Source: BOKV01 sp049289295
Lineage (GTDB): Bacteria; Pseudomonadota; Alphaproteobacteria; Rhizobiales; Rhizobiaceae
Reading direction: 5' to 3'
NCBI GenBank assembly: GCA_049289295.1
Contig: JBATLL010000099.1
Coordinates: 1-64,000 of the forward strand
Length of the DNA: 64,000 nt
Within the stretch, counting starts at the first letter, position 1. The number at the start of each line of letters is the position of its first letter. Made by a program: the position numbers and the translations under genes. The notes beneath the pieces were generated by a model. That model did not search any database, had not been told where the DNA came from, and saw only the letters and a list, made by a program, of their open reading frames with translations. This document shows, piece by piece, positions 44,241-53,279 of this stretch.

Positions 44241-45422
44241 ATGCACAGCTTGAACAGTCCCGCCATGCGCGCTGCACTGGCGGGGCTTTTTGCAATGGCA
44301 GCAGCCATGGGCATCGGGCGTTTCGTCTATACGCCGGTTCTGCCGCACATGCTTGAAAGCGGTGCGTTGACTGCCTCGCAGGCCGGAACGGTCGCAGGCG
44401 TGAATTTCCTCGGTTACCTCATCGGCGCTCTTGCCGCTTCCTCACGCAGGTTTGCTGCCCGGCGCAGCACATGGTTCTTTTTCGCGCTGGCGGTCAGCGT
44501 TGCCACCACCGCCGCCATGTCCGTAACCACCGGCCTTGTTGAGATGCTCTGGTTTCGCTTCCTTTCGGGTGTGGCCAGTGCTTTTTCCATGATCTTCATC
44601 ACCGCGCTCGTGATGGCCAGGCTTGCGCATGAATCGCGCCCCGGGCTGATCGTGCTGCATTTTGGCGGCGTTGGCTTTGGCATTGCCGGTTCTGCCATGC
44701 TGGTCTCGGTGCTGGCCGCATCAGGCAGCCATTGGCGCGAACAGTGGCTCTTTGCCGGGGTTGCTGCACTTGTTGCCTGGATCGCGGTGCGTTTGCTGCT
44801 GCCCAAAGCGCTTTCCGAAACGAGCACTGTCCAGTCCAGTGCCCACTCCACCCACCTGCCAGCCGGTCTGGCATGGCTCATCGCCAGCTATGGCCTGTTC
44901 GGCTTTGGCTATGTCATCACCGCGACTTTCATCAATGCAATGGCGAAGTCCGTGCCGGCGCTGGCGCCAGTCGAACCCTGGGTCTGGATCGTCGTCGGCC
45001 TTGCCGGTGCGCCATCGGCCTGGTTGTGGAACCGTTTCGCCGCCAGAACCAGCATCATGTTCGCCTATTGTGCGGCCTGCATCGCGGAGGCAGTCGGCGT
45101 GATGGCTTCAGTGACACTGCAGGTGCCGCTGGTCCTGATCATGTCGGCAATCCTGCTTGGCGGCACTTTCATGGCGATCACCATGCTTGGCCTGGCGCAG
45201 GCGCGCACGATGGCACCCCACAACGCGGCCGCAGTCATCGCCTACATGACTGCATCCTTCGGGCTGGGCCAGATGATCGGCCCGGTTGTCGCGGGCTTCC
45301 TGTTCGAGCATTCAGGCAGTCTGTGGAGCGCATCCCTGCTGGCATCCGCCGTTCTGGTCCTGTCCGTCATCAGTACACTGCCGATGTATCGGCTGGCACG
45401 TTCACCCCAAAGCAGCATGTGA
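44241..45422 (+). CDS. YbfB/YjiJ-type MFS transporter
   Basis: 393 residues with about twelve membrane helices. Typical YbfB/YjiJ family elements: AAAMGIGRFVYTPVLPHM (about 20-37), GVNFLGYLIGALAAS, and FLSGVASAFSMIF. Substrate unknown. It starts 8 bp after fabG with GAGG in front and so may be co-transcribed with it. It interrupts the otherwise standard fabG-acpP adjacency, suggesting insertion. Confidence 0.8.
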   Translation: MHSLNSPAMRAALAGLFAMAAAMGIGRFVYTPVLPHMLESGALTASQAGTVAGVNFLGYLIGALAASSRRFAARRSTWFFFALAVSVATTAAMSVTTGLVEMLWFRFLSGVASAFSMIFITALVMARLAHESRPGLIVLHFGGVGFGIAGSAMLVSVLAASGSHWREQWLFAGVAALVAWIAVRLLLPKALSETSTVQSSAHSTHLPAGLAWLIASYGLFGFGYVITATFINAMAKSVPALAPVEPWVWIVVGLAGAPSAWLWNRFAARTSIMFAYCAACIAEAVGVMASVTLQVPLVLIMSAILLGGTFMAITMLGLAQARTMAPHNAAAVIAYMTASFGLGQMIGPVVAGFLFEHSGSLWSASLLASAVLVLSVISTLPMYRLARSPQSSM

Positions 45423-45507
45423 AAAACGCCGCAGCGGACAAACCCGCTGGAATCTTCAAATGAAGTGTGTTAAGCGACCGGCGCTTTCCGGGTTTTGCCT
45501 TTGCGCT

Positions 45508-45521
45508 ACCGCAATTGCGGT
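45508..45521. promoter_or_regulatory. 14-bp palindrome upstream of acpP
   Basis: ACCGCAATTGCGGT is a perfect palindrome, 142 bp before the acpP ATG, in a 240-bp gap that must carry the acpP promoter. A possible operator. Confidence 0.35.
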
Positions 45522-45662
45522 GCGGATCCGGCTCATCGGGAGCTTCAGACAATCCGCCGTTGGAAAGACGGGTCCTGCCTGTCCAAACGGTTTACCTTGA
45601 ACTAATCACCCGGCCCGGCTATCAACGGGCAAGAAGCGAAACCAATCAGCCGAGGACCGCAC

Positions 45663-45899
45663 ATGAGCGACATCGCCGAACGCATCAAGAAAATCGTCAT
45701 CGAACACCTGGACGTTGATGCCGAAAAAGTATCCGAAAACGCCAGCTTCGTTGACGATCTCGGGGCGGACTCGCTCGATACCGTTGAACTCGTCATGGCT
45801 TTCGAAGAGGAATTCGGCGTCGAAATCCCCGACGATGCAGCTGAAACGATCCAGACCGTCGGCGACGCCATCAACTTCGTGAAGAAAGCCACAGCCTGA
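45663..45899 (+). CDS. acpP: Acyl carrier protein
   Basis: 78 residues, acidic, four helices. Phosphopantetheine site Ser37 in GADSLDTVELVMAFEE. Carries acyl chains for FabD, FabG, FabF and probably the LuxI enzyme. Shine-Dalgarno GAGGA. It has its own terminator before fabF. Confidence 0.97.
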   Translation: MSDIAERIKKIVIEHLDVDAEKVSENASFVDDLGADSLDTVELVMAFEEEFGVEIPDDAAETIQTVGDAINFVKKATA

Positions 45900-45966
45900 A
45901 GCTGTTGGCCGCGACCTGACGCCAATACCGGCAGTCGATGGTTGCATATTCACCAAAAAACACTGG

Positions 45967-46000
45967 ACAGGCGGCCATTGAGCCGCCTGTTTGTTGTTTG
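45967..46000 (+). terminator. Rho-independent terminator after acpP
   Basis: Perfect 9-bp stem ACAGGCGGC / GCCGCCTGT with a 6-nt loop, followed by TTGTTGTTTG. An A-run upstream (near 45955) could let it work weakly in the other direction. It allows acpP to be expressed far above fabF. Confidence 0.75.
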
Positions 46001-46080
46001 TAGTCGCCGAAACCGCTATGACGGGACACCCCGGATTTCCCGGCGGTTCGCAGTTCAAACGAAACAGGAATTGGGCCGGC

Positions 46081-47337
46081 ATGAGAAGAGTTGTCGTAAC
46101 CGGATTGGGTATGGTTTCGCCGCACGGATGCGGAGTGGATGTAACCTGGAAACGCATGCTTGAAGGGCGCAATGCCGCCGCACAGGTCACCGATTTCGAG
46201 ACTTCCGATCTGGCCGCCCGAATTGCCTGCCGCATCCCGTTCGGCGATGGCACTGACGGCACTTTCAATGCCGACGACTGGATGGAGCCAAAGGAACAGC
46301 GCAAGGTTGATCCCTTCATCATCTATGCGATGGCAGCAGCCACCCAGGCGCTCGACGATGCCGGATGGCACCCCAGCACCGAAGAAGACAAATGCGCGAC
46401 CGGAACGTTGATCGGCTCGGGCATTGGCGGCATCGAAGGCATTGCCGAAACCGCGCTGGTTCTCCATGAGCGCGGCCCCAGAAGGGTCAGCCCATTCTTC
46501 ATTCCAGGCCGCCTCATCAATCTTGCCTCCGGCCACGTCTCAATCCGCCACGGGCTGAAAGGCCCCAACCATTCGGTTGTCACGGCCTGCTCCACCGGCG
46601 CACACGCAATTGGCGATGCTTCGCGGCTCATCATGCTGGGCGATGCCGATGTCATGGTTGCCGGCGGCACCGAATCGCCGATTTCCCGCATTTCCCTGGC
46701 CGGTTTTGCCGCCTGCAAGGCCCTGTCCACCCAGCACAACGACAATCCGCAGAAGGCATCCAGGCCTTATGACGCTGACCGCGACGGTTTTGTCATGGGT
46801 GAGGGCGCAGGCATTGTCGTCCTGGAAGAATATGAGCACGCTAGGGCGCGCGGCGCGAAAATCTACGCCGAGGTGGTCGGTTACGGCCTGTCGGGCGATG
46901 CCTACCACATCACCGCCCCAGCGGAGGATGGAGATGGTGCCTATCGCTGCATGAAGGCAGCTTTGCGCAACGCCAGGCTCGAAGCGTCGGACATTGATTA
47001 CGTCAACGCGCACGGCACATCGACAATGGCTGACACGATCGAACTGGGTGCAGTTGAACGCCTTCTCGGCAACACTGCCTCCAGAGTTTCGATGTCCTCG
47101 ACCAAATCCTCGATCGGGCATCTTCTGGGTGCAGCCGGTGCGGTCGAGGCGATCTTCTCGATCCTGTCCATCCGCGACCAGATCGTTCCGCCCACGCTCA
47201 ACCTGGACAATCCGGAACGCGAAACGCCAATCGATCTGGTGCCACACACCGCGCGCAAGCGTGAAGTGAACGTTGCCCTGTCGAATTCCTTCGGCTTTGG
47301 CGGCACCAACGCTTCGCTTATCGTGCGGCGTGTCTGA
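46081..47337 (+). CDS. fabF: 3-oxoacyl-ACP synthase II
   Basis: 418 residues, thiolase fold. Cys170 in VVTACSTGAHAIG, His in NAHGTSTMADTIE (about 308) and GHLLGAAGAVEA (about 345), FGFGGTNAS at the end. Condenses malonyl-ACP with growing acyl-ACP. ATG 46081 (MRRVVVTGLG) is the conserved start. Separated from acpP by a terminator, so it likely has its own promoter or depends on read-through; followed by mltG. Confidence 0.95.
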   Translation: MRRVVVTGLGMVSPHGCGVDVTWKRMLEGRNAAAQVTDFETSDLAARIACRIPFGDGTDGTFNADDWMEPKEQRKVDPFIIYAMAAATQALDDAGWHPSTEEDKCATGTLIGSGIGGIEGIAETALVLHERGPRRVSPFFIPGRLINLASGHVSIRHGLKGPNHSVVTACSTGAHAIGDASRLIMLGDADVMVAGGTESPISRISLAGFAACKALSTQHNDNPQKASRPYDADRDGFVMGEGAGIVVLEEYEHARARGAKIYAEVVGYGLSGDAYHITAPAEDGDGAYRCMKAALRNARLEASDIDYVNAHGTSTMADTIELGAVERLLGNTASRVSMSSTKSSIGHLLGAAGAVEAIFSILSIRDQIVPPTLNLDNPERETPIDLVPHTARKREVNVALSNSFGFGGTNASLIVRRV

Positions 47338-47414
47338 GGCAATTCCGGCAAATCGCCACAATCGCAACTATGCTGCCAACAGCAAGGGAACGGCGCTGAA
47401 TTGATGGATGGTCG

Positions 47415-48626
47415 ATGATGAATGAAATTCACGAAAACCACCAGCAGGGATCGCGCATCGTACCGCGATCCGCGTCCGATGTGCTGGAGCCAACGGAAGC
47501 CCCACCGCCGCCAAAGCGGTCGAGGCACGCCCGCAACGGCATGGTCGTGATCTTCAATGGCATTATGAGCCTGCTTGTGTTTGCCGCCATTCTCGCCAGC
47601 GGCGTTGTCTATTTCGGCAAACTTCGCTTCGAGGAACCGGGACCGCTACAGTCAGCCCGCACCATTGTCATCAAGGAAGGCTCCAGCCTTTCGCGCATCG
47701 CCCAGCAGCTTGAAACTGCCGGCATCATCGAGAGCGAGCTCGTCTTTCGTGGCGGTGTCATGGCCCACAAGTCGGCCGTTTCGCTCAAGGCTGGCGAATA
47801 TGCGTTCAAACCCGGCATGAGCATGTTCGAAGTGATGGATGCGATCCGCTCCGGCAAGGGTGTGGTCCACAAGGTCACGCTGCCCGAAGGCCTGACGGTC
47901 CACCAGATATTCCAGCGCATTGCCGACAATGATGTTCTCGTCGGTGACCTGCCAAGCGAACTGCCGCCGGAAGGCAGCCTCCTGCCGGATACCTATCCCT
48001 TCCAGCGCGGCACCACCCGCCAGGAAGTGGTCGAGCAGATGCGCCGCGCCCGTGACAAGCTTGTCAATGAAATCTGGGGTCGCCGTGTTGGTGGCCTGCC
48101 AGTAGGCACAGCTGAGGAAATGGTCACGCTTGCTTCGATCGTGGAGAAGGAAACCGGCAGGGCAGACGAGCGACCACTTGTTGCCTCGGTCTTCATCAAT
48201 CGCCTCAACAAGGGCATGCGCCTGCAGTCCGATCCGACAATCCTGTATGGCCTTTTCGGTGGCGAGGGGCGGCCCGCAGACCGGCCAATCTTCAAGTCGG
48301 ATATCGAAAAGCCGACGCCCTACAACACCTATGTCATCGAGGGTCTGCCACCGGGTCCGATCGCCAATCCTGGGCGTGCGGCGCTGGAAGCGGTAGCCAA
48401 TCCTTCACGCACCGAAAACCTGTTCTTCGTCGCCGACGGAACGGGTGGGCATGTGTTTGCCTCCACGCTTGAAGAGCATGAAACGAACGTCAAGCGCTGG
48501 CGCCAGATCGAGAAACAGAAGAAGGAAGAGGCTGCCAGGAAGTCCGAGGAAGCAAGTAGCACAGCCGAAGGCGCTGCAGCCGAAGGGACGGACGCTCAGG
48601 GCGGCAACCAGGCGGGAACGCAGTAG
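47415..48626 (+). CDS. mltG: Endolytic murein transglycosylase MltG
   Basis: 403 residues. Cytosolic N-terminus (about 1-42), one membrane helix (about 43-67), a LysM-like domain (about 85-135, IVIKEGSSLSRIAQQLE) and the YceG catalytic domain with Glu in ASIVEKETGRADERP and RLNKGMRLQSDPT. Cleaves nascent glycan strands at the inner membrane and sets glycan length. The C-terminal tail (about 360-403) is low-complexity (EEASSTAEGAAAEG). Starts at MM (47415/47418). Order fabF-mltG-yicC-gmk is standard for Rhizobiales. Confidence 0.93.
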   Translation: MMNEIHENHQQGSRIVPRSASDVLEPTEAPPPPKRSRHARNGMVVIFNGIMSLLVFAAILASGVVYFGKLRFEEPGPLQSARTIVIKEGSSLSRIAQQLETAGIIESELVFRGGVMAHKSAVSLKAGEYAFKPGMSMFEVMDAIRSGKGVVHKVTLPEGLTVHQIFQRIADNDVLVGDLPSELPPEGSLLPDTYPFQRGTTRQEVVEQMRRARDKLVNEIWGRRVGGLPVGTAEEMVTLASIVEKETGRADERPLVASVFINRLNKGMRLQSDPTILYGLFGGEGRPADRPIFKSDIEKPTPYNTYVIEGLPPGPIANPGRAALEAVANPSRTENLFFVADGTGGHVFASTLEEHETNVKRWRQIEKQKKEEAARKSEEASSTAEGAAAEGTDAQGGNQAGTQ

Positions 48627-48666
48627 CACCGTCATTGGCGCATTTGCGCAAGGGGGAGGGGCTGGG

Positions 48667-49566
48667 ATGACCCTGCAGAGCATGACCGGTTTTGCCCGGT
48701 CGCAAGGTTCGCTCGAAATTGGGCAGATGTCGGCACGCTGGACCTGGGAACTGCGTTCCGTCAATGGCAAGGGCCTGGACGTGCGCCTGCGCCTGCCACC
48801 GGGCTTCGAACAGCTTGAAGCCGACGCCCGCCGCCTCGTCGCAGCCGGGTTCACACGGGGCAACATTCAGGCCACGCTTCAATATGAGCGCCAGGGTGCG
48901 CAGGCGACGCCTGTCATCAACCAGGCAGCCCTTGAAGCGGTGCTTGCCCATGTTCGCGACCTCTCGCAGCGCCTGGGTTCGCCACCGCCAGCAGCGGAAG
49001 CCATCCTGGCCTTGCGCGGCGTTATCGAGATCGCCGAACCATCGCAGGACGACGAGCAACTCACCGAACGCAATGGCATCATCATGGACGGGCTTTCATC
49101 TGCCCTCAGGGATCTGGCATCCGTGCGGACATCGGAAGGAACGGCGATAGCTGTCGTGCTGGCCGGTCAGGTTGCGCAGATCGAAGCCCTGACCCTGGCG
49201 GTAGAGGCCGATCCTTCGCGTCAGCCAGAGGCGCTGCGCGAGCGGTTGCGCCAGCAGGTTGCCCTGCTTCTCGAATCAGATACGCGCCTCGATCCCCAAC
49301 GCCTGCACCAGGAGGCCGCCATTCTGGCAACCAAGGCGGACCTGCGTGAGGAAGTCGACCGACTCAAGGCCCACGTCCAGGCAGCCGGTGTCCTGCTTGC
49401 TTCCAGCAATCCGGTCGGCAGGAAGCTTGACTTCCTGGCGCAGGAGTTCAACAGGGAGTGCAACACGATCTGCTCGAAGTCGAACGCTTCCGCCGTTACG
49501 GCCTTGGGTCTGGAAATGAAGGTCATCATCGACCAGTTCCGCGAACAGGTTCAGAATCTGGAGTGA
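48667..49566 (+). CDS. yicC: YicC family endoribonuclease
   Basis: 299 residues. Family features: SMTGFARS at the start, WELRSVNGKGLDVRLRLP and the conserved end with KLDFLAQEFNRECNTICSKS and ALGLEMKVIIDQFREQVQN. YicC proteins are RNA endonucleases in E. coli. The ATG at 48667 has GGGGGAGGGG in front; the long upstream in-frame extension lies inside mltG and is not used. Followed directly by gmk. Confidence 0.9.
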   Translation: MTLQSMTGFARSQGSLEIGQMSARWTWELRSVNGKGLDVRLRLPPGFEQLEADARRLVAAGFTRGNIQATLQYERQGAQATPVINQAALEAVLAHVRDLSQRLGSPPPAAEAILALRGVIEIAEPSQDDEQLTERNGIIMDGLSSALRDLASVRTSEGTAIAVVLAGQVAQIEALTLAVEADPSRQPEALRERLRQQVALLLESDTRLDPQRLHQEAAILATKADLREEVDRLKAHVQAAGVLLASSNPVGRKLDFLAQEFNRECNTICSKSNASAVTALGLEMKVIIDQFREQVQNLE

Positions 49567-49570
49567 AGGC

Positions 49571-50227
49571 ATGACGAAGAGGGTTCTGGAAGGCGGCATT
49601 TCCGACACGATCGAGCGCCGTGGCATAATGATGGTCCTTTCATCGCCAAGCGGTGCTGGCAAGTCGACCATTGCCCGCAACCTGCTCGACAATGTCTCGA
49701 ACCTCACAATGTCCGTCTCGGTGACTACACGTGCCCGCCGCGACAGCGAAATCGATGGCGTGCACTATCATTTCATCACCAGGCGCGAATTCGAACGCCT
49801 GAAGGAATCCGACGCGCTGCTTGAATGGGCCGAGGTGCACGGCAATTTCTATGCCTCACCGCGGGACCCGGTGGAAAAGGCGATGTCGGAAGGCCGCGAC
49901 ATACTCTTCGACATCGACTGGCAGGGCGGCCTGCAACTTGCCGAAAAGGCACGTGCCGATGTCGTTTCCATTTTCATTCTTCCGCCATCGATGACCGAAT
50001 TGCGCGGACGGCTGAACCGGCGCGCTGAAGATACGCAGGAAGTCATCGAGAAGCGTCTGGCCAATGCGCTGGTCGAAATCCCCCACTGGCGCGACTACGA
50101 CTATGTCGTCGTCAACGATGACCTCAACCGCGCATTCCACCAGGTCGAGGCTATCCTGACCGCCGAACGCCTGCGCCGCGACCGCCGTCCAGGCCTGTTC
50201 GATTTCGAGGAAAATCTGATCGGCTGA
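49571..50227 (+). CDS. gmk: Guanylate kinase
   Basis: 218 residues. P-loop SSPSGAGKST (about 24-33), SVTTRARRDSEIDGVHYHF (GMP binding), FLEWAEVHG-like segment LLEWAEVHGNFYASP and the lid with RLNRRAEDTQEVIEKRL. Phosphorylates GMP to GDP. It ends 5 bp before the convergent rsmA gene. Confidence 0.95.
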   Translation: MTKRVLEGGISDTIERRGIMMVLSSPSGAGKSTIARNLLDNVSNLTMSVSVTTRARRDSEIDGVHYHFITRREFERLKESDALLEWAEVHGNFYASPRDPVEKAMSEGRDILFDIDWQGGLQLAEKARADVVSIFILPPSMTELRGRLNRRAEDTQEVIEKRLANALVEIPHWRDYDYVVVNDDLNRAFHQVEAILTAERLRRDRRPGLFDFEENLIG

Positions 50228-50231
50228 TCGC

Positions 50232-51080
50232 CTATTGGTTCGACTGCGCAATGTTGGCGAGCGTCACGAATTCGGCGACGCTGAGTGTCTCCGCCCGGCG
50301 TTCCCCATCAATGCCTGCCTTGTCGAGCAGGGACTGGCCACCCAGCTGGCGCAGGCTCGAGCGCAGCATCTTGCGCCGTTGCCCGAATGCTGCTGCAGTC
50401 ACGGTTTCAAGACGCCGGACATCGCAGGCAAGCGGCTCCGCGCGCGGTATCAGTGAAACGATGGCGGACGTTACCTTGGGCGGCGGCGTGAAGGCCTTCG
50501 GCCCCACTTCGAAGGCCAGTTCGCATTCGCAGCGCCACTGGCACAGGATCGCCAGGCGGCCATAGGTCTTATCGCCAGGGGCAGCACAGATGCGCTCGGC
50601 CACTTCCTTCTGGAACATCAGCGTGAGCGATGACCAGTAGGGCGGCCATTGTTGCGCGCCGACCCAGCCGGTCAGCAGCGGTGTGGCAATATTGTAGGGC
50701 AGGTTGGCGACGATGCGTACAGGCTTTGAGGCAAGCCTTGCATAATCCGCCTTTAGGGCATCCCCCTCGATCACTTCAAGTCGACCGGGATAATGCTCGG
50801 CAATCTCCGCCAGTGCAGGAAGGCACCGCCTGTCGCGCTCGACCGCAATCACACGGCGCGCACCATTGGCAAGCAGGGCCCGCGTCAGGCCGCCTGGCCC
50901 CGGGCCGATCTCGATGACGTCATGGTCGCCACGGTCTCCCGCTGTTCTTGCTATGCGGGAAGTCAGATTGAGATCAAGCAGGAAGTTCTGCCCCAGTGCC
51001 TTCAGCGCATCAAGGCCATGGCGGTCAATGACATCGCGCAGGGGCGGCAGATCGTCGATCTGCCCTGAGGCGCCGATCAT
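50232..51080 (-). CDS. rsmA: 16S rRNA dimethyladenosine transferase
   Basis: 282 residues. SAM-binding VIEIGPGPGGLTRALL (about 54-69), LGQNFL at the start, NLPYNIATPLL catalytic NLPY motif (about 125-135). Dimethylates two adenines near the 3' end of 16S rRNA (KsgA). It overlaps pdxA by 4 bp (ATGA), so translation is coupled. Confidence 0.95.
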   Translation of the reverse strand: MIGASGQIDDLPPLRDVIDRHGLDALKALGQNFLLDLNLTSRIARTAGDRGDHDVIEIGPGPGGLTRALLANGARRVIAVERDRRCLPALAEIAEHYPGRLEVIEGDALKADYARLASKPVRIVANLPYNIATPLLTGWVGAQQWPPYWSSLTLMFQKEVAERICAAPGDKTYGRLAILCQWRCECELAFEVGPKAFTPPPKVTSAIVSLIPRAEPLACDVRRLETVTAAAFGQRRKMLRSSLRQLGGQSLLDKAGIDGERRAETLSVAEFVTLANIAQSNQ

Positions 51081-52090
51081 GCCTTTGCCCTTACCGCCAT
51101 CGCATGTGCCAAGCGCAAGGCCGCGATGAAACTGGCCGGGTTGGCCTTGCCGCTGCCTGCAATATCGTAGGCTGTGCCGTGGTCGGGGGAAGTGCGGATG
51201 AATGGCAGGCCGAGCGTGACATTGACTCCGTCGTCGAAAGCCAGCGTCTTGGCGGGAATGAGTGCCTGGTCGTGATACATGCAGATCGCGACGTCATAGG
51301 CCTGCCGCGCGCGCTCGTGAAACAGTGTGTCGGCTGGTAGTGGACCAGCGGCGCGAATGCCTTCGCCAACCAGTTGCTGCACCGCCGGGGCAATGATGTC
51401 GATATCCTCGCTGCCGATGCTTCCCTCTTCTCCCGCATGCGGGTTGAGCCCACACACTGCGAGCCTTGGATCAGCAATCGAGAAACGGTCTTTCAGGTCC
51501 CGTGCCACGATGCGGCAGGTTTCCACGATCAGGTGGGTGGTGAGACTTTCCGTGACCGCGCGTAGCGGAATGTGAATCGTGACCGGGACGGTCTTAAGTT
51601 GCGGCCCCGCAATCATCATCACCGGTCGAAACTGCTTGCCGGTAGCGCGATTTGCCAGTTCGGCCAGATACTCAGTGTGACCGGGATGCGAAAACCCGGC
51701 CGCGTAAAGAGCCCTCTTGTTGATTGGGCAGGTCACCAGTGCGCACGCATGGCCTTCGAGCACATGTGCAACGCCGGTATCGATGGCGCCAATCACGCCA
51801 GCAGCATCATGCGGCGAGGCGATGCCGGGCTCTGCTTCCATTGCGTGACCAGTGGACAGGACCGCCAGTCTGCCCGTGCCCCGCTCAGGCGTCACACCAT
51901 GTCGGTGTTCTGCGATGCGCAGCGGCAGGCCCAGTCGCTTCGCCCGCCTTTCCATCAGATGTGGATCGCCGATCAGGTAGAAGGGCGGAAGACTGGCTTC
52001 CAGCATGGCATGCGAAATGGATTGAAGGACGATGTCGGGGCCGATTCCAGCCGGTTCGCCGATGGTCACCGCGACGGGCGCCTTTGTCAT
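51077..52090 (-). CDS. pdxA: 4-hydroxythreonine-4-phosphate dehydrogenase
   Basis: 337 residues. Features of PdxA: GEPAGIGPDI at the start, TCPINK (about 140), HPGHTEYLAEL with metal His, GLNPHAGEEGSIG (about 213-225) and MYHDQALIPAK (metal His, about 272-282). Acts in the deoxyxylulose-independent branch of vitamin B6 synthesis. Four-bp overlap with rsmA; follows the surA-like gene with 3 bp between. Confidence 0.94.
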   Translation of the reverse strand: MTKAPVAVTIGEPAGIGPDIVLQSISHAMLEASLPPFYLIGDPHLMERRAKRLGLPLRIAEHRHGVTPERGTGRLAVLSTGHAMEAEPGIASPHDAAGVIGAIDTGVAHVLEGHACALVTCPINKRALYAAGFSHPGHTEYLAELANRATGKQFRPVMMIAGPQLKTVPVTIHIPLRAVTESLTTHLIVETCRIVARDLKDRFSIADPRLAVCGLNPHAGEEGSIGSEDIDIIAPAVQQLVGEGIRAAGPLPADTLFHERARQAYDVAICMYHDQALIPAKTLAFDDGVNVTLGLPFIRTSPDHGTAYDIAGSGKANPASFIAALRLAHAMAVRAKA

Positions 52091-52093
52091 GGC

Positions 52094-53176
52094 CTACTTG
52101 TAGACGATGGTTGCCGACTTCTTCAGTTCGGCAAGATATTCGTCCGAGGCAGCATCGCCCTTTTCCTCGATGGTCTCGAAGGCCTGGGATTGCGCGACCA
52201 GTTCCGCCGCCTTGTCGTCCGATGTCAGTTGCGCCTTGCAGACTGCGATCAGTTCGACGCCATTGTTGGTTTCCTTGGGTTGCGTGATCGAATTGACTTC
52301 GGTTTTTTCGATCTCGTCTTTCCACTCTGCTGGCAATTGCGGCTGCATGATGCGGCCAAGGTCCTTGATGGCGACGTCATGCAGTTCCTTGGCCAGCACA
52401 ATGGCAGAATCGCAACCCGTGAAACGCTGGCGGAAGGCGAAGGCTTCCTGGCGACGGATCTTGAGCAGACTGCCTCGCTTGGCCTGCGGTACCACGAAGA
52501 TGATCTGCTTCAGCTGATATTCGGTTGTCTGGGGTTTGGACGCGCCTGACTTGCGCAGGTCGAAGATCGCCTTGGACTGCGATGACTGCTGGGTCTCGCT
52601 GCGCAGCTTGCTGCCAACAGTGCGGCTCCAGCTCATCTGTGCACGGATGAATTCCTTGAAGTGCGAACTGCCGACGCCGAGCCGGTCGAGATCGGATGCC
52701 ATCTTCTGCGGCGTGGCGCGATTGCCCTTGGCGAAATTGGCGAAGGCGGCATTGACCTGATCATCGCCTGCCAGAGTTCCGCGCGCTTTTGCTTCCTGCA
52801 GCTTGATCCGTTCGTCGATCAACTCCTGCTCGGTCTCCGCCTTGCCTGCCTTCAGGCGGCGCAACTGGCGAAACTTGGCCCTGCGCTGGATGTCATAATT
52901 GGTGATCGGATCGCCATTGACGAGGATGCGGATATAGGTGCCCTTGCGCGACACGGTCGAAGGCTGGTTCAGAACCTTTGCCGTTTCAACCGCCGGCGTT
53001 TCCTCGACACCGGCAGTATCGGTCTGCTCGCTTGCCGGGCTTTTCGCGCTCTTGAGGGCAGAAGTCGAACCCGTGCACGCGCTGAGCGCCAGGCCAAGCA
53101 CCAGCATCAACGGGCCGACGAGCATCGCCTTGCGCGGCTTAGGCATGAAGCTGGTTGTTGCTGGGGTCATTTTCAT
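52094..53176 (-). CDS. surA: SurA-like periplasmic chaperone, predicted lipoprotein
   Basis: About 360 residues. A hydrophobic leader ends in a lipobox LALSAC (Cys about 35), suggesting a lipid anchor. The SurA N-terminal chaperone region follows (ILVNGDPITNYDIQRRAKF, RLGVGSSHFKEFIRAQMSW) and one degenerate parvulin-like segment (YQLKQIIFVVPQAK, ELHDVAIKDLGRIM). Escorts outer-membrane proteins such as LptD, whose gene is immediately upstream. Start uncertain: ATG 53176 or 53170; neither has a strong Shine-Dalgarno. The full parvulin active site is not visible. Confidence 0.75.
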   Translation of the reverse strand: MKMTPATTSFMPKPRKAMLVGPLMLVLGLALSACTGSTSALKSAKSPASEQTDTAGVEETPAVETAKVLNQPSTVSRKGTYIRILVNGDPITNYDIQRRAKFRQLRRLKAGKAETEQELIDERIKLQEAKARGTLAGDDQVNAAFANFAKGNRATPQKMASDLDRLGVGSSHFKEFIRAQMSWSRTVGSKLRSETQQSSQSKAIFDLRKSGASKPQTTEYQLKQIIFVVPQAKRGSLLKIRRQEAFAFRQRFTGCDSAIVLAKELHDVAIKDLGRIMQPQLPAEWKDEIEKTEVNSITQPKETNNGVELIAVCKAQLTSDDKAAELVAQSQAFETIEEKGDAASDEYLAELKKSATIVYK

Positions 53177-53279
53177 TCCGGAAGGTTGCACAAATTGGTG
53201 CTTCTGCGCCAAAGCGGGCTTTTGACCCGGGTATGAGGCAAAACCGTGGTAGCAGGCGAAATATCCCTGCAATTTGCCA

